Shown here piece by piece: positions 56,621 to 64,000 of a stretch of DNA of 64,000 nucleotides (position 1 is its first letter; each line of letters opens with the position of its first letter). The stretch is from Microbacterium paraoxydans (GTDB lineage: Bacteria > Actinomycetota > Actinomycetes > Actinomycetales > Microbacteriaceae): the NCBI RefSeq assembly GCF_018224615.1, contig NZ_JAGTUK010000003.1:124001-188000 (forward strand). The letters are read 5' to 3'. Position numbers and translations under genes: made by a program. The notes beneath the pieces are model-generated. The model had not been told where the DNA came from. It searched no databases and saw only the letters and a program-made list of their open reading frames with translations.

Positions 56621-56826
56621 GCACGAGCATCGATCCGGCCATCACCGGGGAGCTCTCGGAAGAACAGTCCCGGTCGCACGACCGAGACCCAGTAGAACCG
56701 AGCGGGGCAGGCCCGTCACAGCCGCAGTGAGAGTGGTCGCGTCATCGGCGCGGCACGCGGGGTGGTACCGCGGCTTCCGGGTCGTCCTCGCAGCAGCATC
56801 CGCCACGACGACCACTGCGAGACACG
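56621..56826 (+). promoter_or_regulatory. T-box riboswitch (translational, ultrashort stem I) of ileS
   Basis: A tRNA-Ile-sensing leader. Stem I is a short hairpin: GAGC (56625-56628) pairs with GCTC (56652-56655) and CCGG (56635-56638) with CCGG (56645-56648); the apical loop CCATCA displays the isoleucine specifier codon ATC at 56641-56643. The T-box/antisequestrator is GGGTGGTACCGCGG (56760-56773) with the bulge TGGT that pairs with the tRNA 3' end (56763-56766). Codon in the apical loop is the actinobacterial ultrashort stem I type, in which uncharged tRNA opens the ribosome-binding region. Confidence 0.9.
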
Positions 56827-59800
56827 ATGACCTACCCGCGCTCCTCCTTCGGACCCGCCGCCGACCAGGCCGCCACTGTGGCGCCGAGCCCCCGCTTCCC
56901 GCAGATCGAGGAGGAGGTGCTCGACTTCTGGAAGACCGACGACACCTTCCGCGCCTCGATCGCGCAGCGCGAGGGCGACCCGGAGTGGGTGTTCTACGAC
57001 GGCCCGCCGTTCGCCAACGGTCTGCCGCACTACGGGCATCTGCTGACGGGCTACGCGAAGGATGTGTTCCCGCGCTTCCAGACCATGATCGGCAAGAAGG
57101 TCGACCGCGTGTTCGGGTGGGACACGCACGGCCTGCCCGCCGAGCTGGAGGCGATGAAGCAGCTCGGCATCACCGAGAAGCGCGAGATCGAGGAGATGGG
57201 CATCGACGTCTTCAACGAGAAGGCGCGCTCCTCGGTGCTGAAGTACACGCACGAGTGGCAGGACTACGTGACCCGCCAGGCCCGCTGGGTCGACTTCGAG
57301 CGCGGGTACAAGACCCTCGACCTCGGCTACATGGAGAGCGTGCTCTGGGCGTTCAAGACCCTGTACGACAAGGGGCTCGCGTACGAGGGCTACCGCGTGC
57401 TGCCGTACTGCTGGCGCGACGAGACGCCGCTGAGCGCTCACGAGCTGCGCATGGACGACGACGTGTACCAGATGCGGCAGGACCCGTCGGTGACCGTGAC
57501 CTTCCCGCTCACGGGCGCCAAGGCCGAGGCGCTCGGGCTCACCGGCGTGCGCGCCCTCGCCTGGACGACCACGCCGTGGACGCTGCCCACCAACCTCGCG
57601 CTCGCCGTGGGGCCCGACATCGAGTACGTCGTGCTGCCCGCCGGTCCCGCCGGTGCCTCCGACGTGCACCAGGGCCGCGGAGCGCCCTCGGCCGATCAGC
57701 TCGCGGTCGAGGCGTCCGCGCACCGCTACCTCCTGGCGAAGGACCTGCTGGGCGGGTACGCGAAGGACCTCGGGTACGAGAGCGCGGAGGAGGCACTGGC
57801 CGCGGTCGACGCGACCCTGCGCGGTGCCGAGCTGGCGGACGTGACCTACGACCGCCTGTTCGACTACTACGCCGACGAGGAGACCTACGGCACGCAGCAC
57901 GCCTGGCGCATCCTGGTCGACGACTACGTCACCACGACCGACGGCACCGGCATCGTGCACCAGGCCCCCGCCTACGGTGAGGACGACCAGCGCGTGGCGG
58001 GCGCGGCCGGCATCCCCACGATCCTGTCGCTCGACGACGGCGGCCGGTTCCTGCCGAACGTGACCGATGTGGCCGGCGAGCTCTGGATGGACGCGAACAC
58101 GCCGCTGGTGCGGATCATCCGCGACAACGGGCGGCTGGTGCGTCTGCAGAGCTACGAGCACTCCTACCCGCACTGCTGGCGGTGCCGGAACCCCCTGATC
58201 TACAAGGCCGTGTCGAGCTGGTTCGTCCGCGTGACCGACATCAAGGACGACATGCTCGCCAACAACGAGCAGATCACCTGGGTGCCGGAGAACGTCAAGC
58301 ACGGGCAGTTCGGCAAGTGGCTCGAGGGGGCGCGCGACTGGTCCATCAGCCGCAACCGCTACTGGGGCTCGCCGATCCCGATCTGGAAGAGCGACGACCC
58401 GGAGTATCCGCGCGTCGACGCCTACGGTTCGCTGGCCGAGCTGGAGCGTGACTTTGGCGAGCTGCCGCGCAACCCGGAGGGCGAGGTGGACCTGCACCGC
58501 CCGTACATCGACGGGCTGACACGGCCGAACCCCGACGACCCGACCGGCAAGAGCACCATGCGCCGCATCGAGGACGTGTTCGACGTGTGGTTCGACTCGG
58601 GCTCGATGCCGTACGCCCAGGTGCACTACCCGTTCGAGAACCAGGAGTGGTTCGACTCGCACTCCCCGGCCGACTTCATCGTGGAGTACATCGGTCAGAC
58701 CCGCGGCTGGTTCTATGTGATGCACGTGCTGTCGACCGCGCTGTTCGACCGGCCGGCGTTCACGGGCGTCAGCTGTCACGGCATCGTGCTGGGCAGCGAC
58801 GGCTACAAGATGTCGAAGTCGCTGCGCAACTACCCCGACGTGTCCGAGGTGCTCGACCGCGACGGTTCCGACGCGATGCGCTGGTTCCTGATGTCGAGCG
58901 CGGTGCTGCGCGGCGGCAACCTGATCGTCACGGAGGAGGGCATCCGTTCCGGCGTGCGGGAGTTCCTGCTGCCGCTGTGGAACTCGTGGTACTTCTTCGC
59001 GACGTACGCGAACGCCTCGGGCGACGACGGCTATGAAGCGTCGTGGTCCACCGCCTCGACCGACGTGCTCGACCGCTACATCCTGGCGCGACTGGGTGAT
59101 CTGGTGCGCGACGTGCGCGCCGACCTGGAGGGTCTGGACTCGACGACGGCGTCCGCTCGGCTCCGCGACTTCGCCGAGGTGCTGACCAACTGGTACATCC
59201 GTCGGTCGCGCGACCGCTTCTGGGTGGGTGTGACCGACGACCCGAAGAGCCGTGAGGCGTTCGACACGCTGTACACGGTGCTGGAGACGCTGTGCCGGGT
59301 GGCCGCTCCGCTCGTGCCGCTGATCAGCGAGCGCGTGTGGCAGGGCCTCACGGGCGGCCGCAGCGTGCACCTGCAGGACTGGCCGGACGCGGCGCAGTTC
59401 CCGGCTGCGGACGAGATCCGCGACGCGATGGATGCGGTGCGGGAGCTGTCGAGCGTCGGCAACGCGCTGCGCAAGAAGGAGAAGCTGCGCGTGCGGCTTC
59501 CGCTCGCGCGGCTCACGGTCGTGTCGCCGCTGGCGGGCGACCTCGGACAGTTCGAGGACATCCTCCGCGAGGAGCTCAACGTGAAGACGGTCGAGCTCGT
59601 AGCGCTCACCGACGACGCGGCGGCCGAGTACGGCATCAGCCACCGGCTGAGCGTGAACGCGCGGGCGGCTGGTCCTCGGCTCGGCAAGGACGTGCAGAAG
59701 GCGATCCAGGCCGCGCGCTCGGGCGACTGGTCGGTGACGGACGGCGTGGTGACCGCGGGCGGCATCGCGCTGGAGCCCGCGGAGTACGAGCTCGTGCTGG

Positions 59801-60216
59801 AGACCACGGGGCGGCCCGAGGGCGAGGCGCTGGCGATCGTGCCGTCCGGCGGCTTCGTGCTGCTCGACACGCAGACCACGCCGGAACTGGAGGCCGAGGG
59901 GCTCGCGCGCGACGCGATCCGCGTGGTGCAGGAGGCGCGCAAGAACGCGGGGCTCGACGTGAGCGACCGGATCGTACTGGCGCTCAACGCCGCGCCCGCG
60001 GAGGCGGCGGCCCTGGAGGCGCACGCGGAGCTGATCGCGGCCGAGACCCTCGCTGTCGCGTTCGCCGTGCAACCGACGGACGAGCTCGACCGGCTCGTCG
60101 ACGAGGTCACGAGCCCCGGCGACGGCGTGCACCGCAGCGGTGCGAAGGCACTCGGTGCCGGCAAGGCGCCGCTGATCGTGACGATCGACACCAACCTGGA
60201 GAGGGCGGGCGCATGA
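56827..60216 (+). CDS. ileS: Isoleucyl-tRNA synthetase, eukaryote-like type 2
   Basis: A 1129-residue class I synthetase. The HIGH-type motif is PHYGH in [17 protein letters not shown] (about 58-75) and the KMSKS motif is [12 protein letters not shown] near 660; the CP1 editing domain and the zinc-type CWRC motif ([11 protein letters not shown]) are present. HYGH and the long C-terminal domain mark the type 2 (eukaryote-like) IleRS, which is often less sensitive to mupirocin. Expression is under the T-box leader. The stop overlaps folC by ATGA. Confidence 0.96.
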   Translation: MTYPRSSFGPAADQAATVAPSPRFPQIEEEVLDFWKTDDTFRASIAQREGDPEWVFYDGPPFANGLPHYGHLLTGYAKDVFPRFQTMIGKKVDRVFGWDTHGLPAELEAMKQLGITEKREIEEMGIDVFNEKARSSVLKYTHEWQDYVTRQARWVDFERGYKTLDLGYMESVLWAFKTLYDKGLAYEGYRVLPYCWRDETPLSAHELRMDDDVYQMRQDPSVTVTFPLTGAKAEALGLTGVRALAWTTTPWTLPTNLALAVGPDIEYVVLPAGPAGASDVHQGRGAPSADQLAVEASAHRYLLAKDLLGGYAKDLGYESAEEALAAVDATLRGAELADVTYDRLFDYYADEETYGTQHAWRILVDDYVTTTDGTGIVHQAPAYGEDDQRVAGAAGIPTILSLDDGGRFLPNVTDVAGELWMDANTPLVRIIRDNGRLVRLQSYEHSYPHCWRCRNPLIYKAVSSWFVRVTDIKDDMLANNEQITWVPENVKHGQFGKWLEGARDWSISRNRYWGSPIPIWKSDDPEYPRVDAYGSLAELERDFGELPRNPEGEVDLHRPYIDGLTRPNPDDPTGKSTMRRIEDVFDVWFDSGSMPYAQVHYPFENQEWFDSHSPADFIVEYIGQTRGWFYVMHVLSTALFDRPAFTGVSCHGIVLGSDGYKMSKSLRNYPDVSEVLDRDGSDAMRWFLMSSAVLRGGNLIVTEEGIRSGVREFLLPLWNSWYFFATYANASGDDGYEASWSTASTDVLDRYILARLGDLVRDVRADLEGLDSTTASARLRDFAEVLTNWYIRRSRDRFWVGVTDDPKSREAFDTLYTVLETLCRVAAPLVPLISERVWQGLTGGRSVHLQDWPDAAQFPAADEIRDAMDAVRELSSVGNALRKKEKLRVRLPLARLTVVSPLAGDLGQFEDILREELNVKTVELVALTDDAAAEYGISHRLSVNARAAGPRLGKDVQKAIQAARSGDWSVTDGVVTAGGIALEPAEYELVLETTGRPEGEALAIVPSGGFVLLDTQTTPELEAEGLARDAIRVVQEARKNAGLDVSDRIVLALNAAPAEAAALEAHAELIAAETLAVAFAVQPTDELDRLVDEVTSPGDGVHRSGAKALGAGKAPLIVTIDTNLERAGA

Positions 60217-61565
60217 GCGCGAGGGACAGGGCGGACGCCGTCTACGAGACGCTGTTGAGCCGGGCGGGGGAGCGGTGGGTGCAGCCGCGCAAGGAGCGCA
60301 CCGCCCGCATCCTGGCGTACCTCGACGACCCGCAGCGCACGTACCGCGTGATCCACATCACGGGCACCAACGGCAAGACGTCGACCGCGCGGATGATCGA
60401 GAGCCTGCTGCGCGCGCACGAGCTGCGCACCGGCCTGTTCACGAGCCCGCACCTGGAGCGCTTCACGGAGCGCATCATGATCGACGGCGAGCCGATCTCC
60501 GATGAGGCCGTGGCCGACGCCTGGGACGAGATCGAGCCGTTCGTCGGGATCGTCGACGCGGAGCTGGAGGCGGAGGGCGAGGCCCCGCTGACGTTCTTCG
60601 AGCTGCTGACGGTGCTGGCGTTCGTCGCGGTGGCCGACGCCCCGGTCGACGTGCTGGTGCTCGAGGTGGGCATGGGCGGCGAGTGGGACTCCACGAACAC
60701 CGCGGACGGCGACGTGGCGGTGTTCGCGCCGATCGACATCGACCACGCGGACCGCCTGGGTGACACGATCGCCGCGATCGCCGAGGTCAAGGCGGGCATC
60801 ATCAAGGAGGGTGCCGCCGTGGTGTCGGCCCAGCAGCCCGCGGAGGCCGCCGAGGTGCTGCGCCGTGTGGCCGCCGAGCGTCACGCGACGATCGCGTTCG
60901 AGGGGGAAGACTTCGGACTCGCGGAGCAGAAGCTCGCGGTCGGCGGGCAGCTGCTCACGATCCGCGGTCTGGCCGGGCAGTACGAGGAGGAGTACCTCCC
61001 GCTGTACGGCGCGCACCAGGGGCACAACGCCGCGCTTGCGGTCGCGGCGGTCGAGTCGCTGATCGGCGGGGCCTCGCAGGCGATCGCGGGCGGCATCATC
61101 TCGGACGGACTGCAGGGGAGCACGTCGCCCGGTCGACTGCAGCTGCTGGGCATCGCCCCGACCGTGATCGTCGACGCCGCGCACAACCCGCACGGTGCCG
61201 CCGCGCTCGCGCAGGCCCTGGACGACAGCTTCGACTTCGACGAGTGGGGGCTCGTGCTCGGCGTGCTCGCCGACAAGGACGCCGCGGGCATCGTGGCGCA
61301 GCTCGCTCCGGCCGCGGCGCACGTGTTCGCGACGGCGCCGGAGTCCGACCGGGCGAGCGATGCCGACACGATCGCCGACCTCGTGGAGCAGACGGGGCGC
61401 AGGGCGACCGTGCACCCCTCGCTCGCGGATGCCGCCGACGCGGCCCGGGAGTGGGCGGCGTCGTCGGATCGTCGCGCCGTGGTGATCGCGGGCTCCGTGG
61501 TCCTGGCGGGGGAGGCCATCGCGCTGTCGGAGGACGAGGACTGGAAGTCGGGGTGGCGGGCGTGA
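60213..61565 (+). CDS. folC: Folylpolyglutamate synthase / dihydrofolate synthase
   Basis: A 450-residue Mur-ligase-like enzyme that adds glutamate to folates. The ATP loop is [13 protein letters not shown] (about 49-61); [13 protein letters not shown], the substrate-binding [21 protein letters not shown] and the C-terminal [11 protein letters not shown] are diagnostic. The start overlaps ileS and the end overlaps the DUF4233 gene (GTGA). Confidence 0.95.
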   Translation: MSARDRADAVYETLLSRAGERWVQPRKERTARILAYLDDPQRTYRVIHITGTNGKTSTARMIESLLRAHELRTGLFTSPHLERFTERIMIDGEPISDEAVADAWDEIEPFVGIVDAELEAEGEAPLTFFELLTVLAFVAVADAPVDVLVLEVGMGGEWDSTNTADGDVAVFAPIDIDHADRLGDTIAAIAEVKAGIIKEGAAVVSAQQPAEAAEVLRRVAAERHATIAFEGEDFGLAEQKLAVGGQLLTIRGLAGQYEEEYLPLYGAHQGHNAALAVAAVESLIGGASQAIAGGIISDGLQGSTSPGRLQLLGIAPTVIVDAAHNPHGAAALAQALDDSFDFDEWGLVLGVLADKDAAGIVAQLAPAAAHVFATAPESDRASDADTIADLVEQTGRRATVHPSLADAADAAREWAASSDRRAVVIAGSVVLAGEAIALSEDEDWKSGWRA

Positions 61566-61984
61566 GCGCCGACGCCGCGTCGTCCCGCCCGACCCGACGC
61601 CCGCGACCGCCCCGCACACTGGTGCAGAAGCTGGCGCCCATCGTGCTCGGCTTCGAGGCGATCGTGGTGTTCCTGGTGGGGCTGACGCTGTTCGGGCTCA
61701 AGGCACTGCCGGAGGGCGTCGAGCAGTGGTGGGGGATCGTCGGCGGTGCCGTGCTGGCGGTCGCCTGCATCGTGATCGCGGGACTCATCACGAAGCCGGG
61801 CGCGATCGTCGCGGGCTGGATCGTGCAGGTCATCGTGGCGCTGGCGGCGATCGCCGTGCCGGCGGTGCTGCTGGTGGTGCTGATTTTCGGCGGCATGTGG
61901 GCGTATGCGACCATCATGGGGGCTCGGCTGGACGCACGACGTCCCGCCCCGCCCTCGACCGAGACTCAGACAGAGAGTGAATGA
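61562..61984 (+). CDS. DUF4233 membrane protein
   Basis: A 140-residue protein with about four transmembrane helices (about 21-45, 52-72, 78-100 and 100-118), an Arg/Pro-rich N terminus and a polar C-terminal tail. Its position directly between folC and ndk is conserved in actinobacteria and defines the DUF4233 family. Function unknown. GTG start overlaps the folC stop. Confidence 0.85.
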   Translation: MSADAASSRPTRRPRPPRTLVQKLAPIVLGFEAIVVFLVGLTLFGLKALPEGVEQWWGIVGGAVLAVACIVIAGLITKPGAIVAGWIVQVIVALAAIAVPAVLLVVLIFGGMWAYATIMGARLDARRPAPPSTETQTESE

Positions 61985-61985
61985 C

Positions 61986-62402
61986 ATGGCCACCGAAGAA
62001 ACCCTCGTCCTCGTCAAGCCCGATGGCGTCGCCCGCGGCCTCACCGGCGCGATCCTCGCCCGCATCGAGGCGAAGGGCTACGCGCTCGTCGACATCCGCC
62101 TGGTCGAGCCCGACCGCGACCTGCTGGCGCAGCACTACGCCGAGCACGAGGGCAAGCCGTTCTACGAGCCGCTGCTCGAGTTCATGATGTCGGGCCCCTC
62201 GGTCGCGATCCGCCTCGCCGGCAACCGCGTCATCGAGGGCTTCCGCTCCCTGGCGGGCACGACCGACCCGACGACGGCGGCGCCCGGCACGATCCGCGGC
62301 GACTTCGGTCGCGACTGGGGTCTGGCGGTGCAGCAGAACCTGGTGCACGGCTCGGACAGCCCGGAGTCGGCGGCCCGCGAGCTGGGCATCTGGTTCGACT
62401 GA
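61986..62402 (+). CDS. ndk: Nucleoside diphosphate kinase
   Basis: A 138-residue enzyme that equilibrates nucleoside triphosphates. The phosphohistidine is in QNLVHGSDSPESA; N-terminal ETLVLVKPDGVARGL and FMMSGPSVAIRLAG complete the signature. ATG one base after the DUF4233 stop; an upstream in-frame start is not family-like. A bidirectional hairpin follows. Confidence 0.97.
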   Translation: MATEETLVLVKPDGVARGLTGAILARIEAKGYALVDIRLVEPDRDLLAQHYAEHEGKPFYEPLLEFMMSGPSVAIRLAGNRVIEGFRSLAGTTDPTTAAPGTIRGDFGRDWGLAVQQNLVHGSDSPESAARELGIWFD

Positions 62403-62417
62403 CGATCACGCGACGAA

Positions 62418-62445
62418 GCCCGTCCGCCGAGAGAGGCGGACGGGC
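62418..62445. terminator. Bidirectional terminator between ndk and VKOR gene
   Basis: A perfect 11-bp stem GCCCGTCCGCC with GGCGGACGGGC and a 6-base loop, between convergent genes. Confidence 0.8.
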
Positions 62446-62466
62446 TGCGTGCTGTCGTGGAGCGGT

Positions 62467-63084
62467 TCAGAGGACCATGCCGATGACCTCGCCGAGGAGG
62501 TCGAGGCCGCGCAGCTGCGCCAGCAGGATGACCACGGCGTAGGCCAGGACGGTGGCGAGCGGCACCCAGGCCATGAGCCGGTTGGCGGTGGCCTGGGTCT
62601 TCTCGTTGCTGGTGAAGCTGCCGTTGCGGGTGAGGTGGAGCATGGTGGCGAAGAACGTCGGGATGGTCACGGACCAGGTCAGCATGCACCACGGGCACAG
62701 CACGCCGAGGTTGGGCGCGTAGAGGCTCTGCCAGATCAGCCAGCAGACGAGACCGAAGGCGAACGTGATGCCGGCGCCGAACGTGAGCCAGAACCAGCGG
62801 GGGAAGCGGGCACCGGCGAGAAGAGCGACGCCCATGAAGAGCGGCGCCATCCATCCCGCGATGCCGATGATGGGGTTCGGGAAGCCGAACACCTCGCCCT
62901 GCCAGGAGCCGAGGTTCTTGCCGCACTGGATCATGACGCTGACGTTGCAGCTGAGGTCGGCGTCGGGGTTCGCGAGCTGGATGAACTTGTCCATCGTGAG
63001 CTGGAAGGCGGCGAACCAACCGATGACGGCCGCGATGATCAACCAGACGGCGTAGACGACGGGGCGGGTGCGCTGCTCGCTCAT
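62467..63084 (-). CDS. Vitamin K epoxide reductase (VKOR) family protein
   Basis: A 205-residue membrane protein with four to five helices. The redox CxxC is in GVLCPWCMLTW, and the outer Cys pair lies in SCNVSVMIQCGKNLGSW. Bacterial VKOR reoxidises a DsbA-like partner and passes electrons to menaquinone, supporting disulfide formation in exported proteins. ATG at 63084; it is divergent from the downstream rne gene. Confidence 0.92.
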   Translation of the reverse strand: MSEQRTRPVVYAVWLIIAAVIGWFAAFQLTMDKFIQLANPDADLSCNVSVMIQCGKNLGSWQGEVFGFPNPIIGIAGWMAPLFMGVALLAGARFPRWFWLTFGAGITFAFGLVCWLIWQSLYAPNLGVLCPWCMLTWSVTIPTFFATMLHLTRNGSFTSNEKTQATANRLMAWVPLATVLAYAVVILLAQLRGLDLLGEVIGMVL

Positions 63085-63181
63085 GCTCAGGATTATCCCA
63101 GCGAGTGCTATGGATGGGGCGAGAACGGCCCGGGGATAAAGCGCGCGCGCGACGGATGCCGCGAACCGCGCCATGTGGTGC

Positions 63182-63187
63182 GATAAT
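63182..63187 (+). promoter_or_regulatory. Candidate -10 of the rne-like gene
   Basis: GATAAT about 180 bases before the ATG predicts a long 5' leader (about 63194-63365). Long, autoregulatory leaders are known for RNase E genes. The rest of the 281-base gap between VKOR and this gene holds no supportable gene. Confidence 0.4.
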
Positions 63188-63365
63188 GACCTGTGATGCG
63201 ATGAACGGCGCCGCCGCGACACGCATCGACGCAGACTTCGGGGCCCATGCCCCACGCGACCAGAGCCCAGAGCCGGTCGCACGCCGATTGAGTTCGCGGA
63301 ACCCGAGCGGGTACCGCATGAGATTTCACGGAGCACCCGGTGCCCGTGCAGGGAGTACGCCAGAG

Positions 63366-64000
63366 ATGGCCGATGAGAACAATGACCACAACCCCTCCGC
63401 TCTCGATCTCCCGGCCGCTGCCGCGGATCAGGTGACGGAACCCACCGATCCCGCGACCGACGAGACCCTCGTCGTGCCGCACGTCGAGGACGACGCGGCT
63501 GACATCGCCGCGGATGCCGCAGCGGACGAGCTCGCCGAAGGGCAGGCTGCCACGGAGGACGCCGCCGCCGCGGCGGACGATGCCGCCGCTGCCGCCGTGG
63601 AGGATGCCGCCGCCGCGCAGGACGCCGCCGAGGCCGAGAGCGTCGAGGCCGAGAACAGCCGGCCCGAGCCCGAGACTGCCGCCGAGCCTGCGCCAGAGCC
63701 CTCCGCTGAGCCCGAGGCCGCCGCCGAGACTGAGGCCGCCGCCGAGACTGAGGCCGCCGCCGCAGCCGAGCCCGAGACTGCCGCCACGGAGTCCGAGGCT
63801 CCCGCAGCACCCGAGGCCACCGAGTCCGAGACCGAGGCTCCCGCTACGCCCGAGCCCAGCACCGAGCCCGAAGCCCCGGCCGAGCCGGAGAAGCCGGCCG
63901 CCGTGACCGCCGTCTCCCTGGGGCTGCTTCCCGAGGTGTTCGTGTCGCAGGTGTCGACCCAGCTGCACTTCTACGCGCCCGAGATCGTGCCGCTGCCCGC
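63366..64000 (+). CDS. rne: Probable ribonuclease E/G, N-terminal part (runs off the window)
   Basis: An ATG at 63366 opens a frame that is still open at base 64000 (211 codons). The first ~180 residues are a disordered acidic Glu/Ala/Pro extension with an 18-base repeat (63714-63749 and onward) coding EAAAET. Sequence of higher complexity begins near residue 182 (VTAVSLGLLPEVFVSQVSTQ, then LHFYAPEIVPLP), resembling the segment before the S1/catalytic domain of actinobacterial RNase E. The conserved folC-DUF4233-ndk-rne order strongly supports this name; no catalytic residue lies inside the window. Confidence 0.75.
   Translation, partial: MADENNDHNPSALDLPAAAADQVTEPTDPATDETLVVPHVEDDAADIAADAAADELAEGQAATEDAAAAADDAAAAAVEDAAAAQDAAEAESVEAENSRPEPETAAEPAPEPSAEPEAAAETEAAAETEAAAAAEPETAATESEAPAAPEATESETEAPATPEPSTEPEAPAEPEKPAAVTAVSLGLLPEVFVSQVSTQLHFYAPEIVPLP

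Noticed and set aside
56716..60132. 1138-residue open frame on the minus strand
   Set aside because: Antisense to ileS and its T-box leader.
63714..63767. Short tandem repeats as a possible CRISPR or VNTR element
   Set aside because: The 18-bp units are contiguous, in frame and code for EAAAET; there are no spacers.
63514..63906. Pro/Arg-rich 130-residue frame within the rne-like gene
   Set aside because: Frame-shifted reading of the Glu/Ala-coding repeats; no start context and no homology.

Overview
The window is a high-GC (about 70%) actinobacterial chromosome segment with dense, mostly overlapping genes. Family content and order (uvrA-uvrC-rapZ-whiA, gap-pgk-tpiA-secG-rbpA, tig-clpP1-clpP2-clpX, ileS-folC-DUF4233-ndk-rne, an actinobacterial ileS T-box, Ala/Lys-rich trigger factor tail) point to Microbacteriaceae, probably Microbacterium or a close relative. 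The genus is an inference from gene order, not from a database search. No insertion sequence, prophage, CRISPR array or rRNA was seen.

Layout. 1-12.7 kb: a partial DUF58 gene and a membrane protein, then nucleotide excision repair (uvrA, uvrC), rapZ and whiA (directly adjacent, without the usual yvcK), Mn-type sodA, lower glycolysis (gap, pgk, tpiA), secG and the RNA polymerase-binding protein rbpA. 12.7-24.2 kb: a membrane-anchored HExxH protein, a GNAT enzyme, divergent tRNA-Gly and tRNA-Pro, trigger factor, a TPR-like protein, clpP1-clpP2, a deoxyribose catabolic operon (SorC/DeoR-type regulator, deoC, aldehyde dehydrogenase, truncated aldehyde dehydrogenase) and clpX. 24.2-33.8 kb: a GyrI-like protein, an M3 oligopeptidase and a LysR regulator; divergently tdh-kbl (threonine to glycine and acetyl-CoA); an ArsR-type autoregulator inside a striking operator; and valS with a small downstream gene.

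33.9-56.6 kb is the most interesting region: about 22 kb in which nearly every gene acts on peptides or D-amino acids. It holds a DmpA-type aminopeptidase, two tandem class A beta-lactamase-fold hydrolases without export signals, an S66 LD-carboxypeptidase, two complete peptide ABC importers, an M20 deacylase, a COG3375-type GNAT acyltransferase, an N-succinylamino acid racemase (NSAR/OSBS-like), a class IV aminotransferase, an M19 dipeptidase, a class I amidotransferase-like protein and an S12 serine hydrolase. GNAT plus NSAR plus M20 hydrolase is the gene set proposed for irreversible D- to L-amino acid conversion. I read the island as import and salvage of D-amino-acid-containing peptides such as murein stem peptides; this is inference.

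56.6-64 kb: a translational T-box leader with ultrashort stem I, type 2 ileS, folC, a DUF4233 membrane protein, ndk, a convergent VKOR-family protein, and the 5' part of a probable rne gene that runs off the window.
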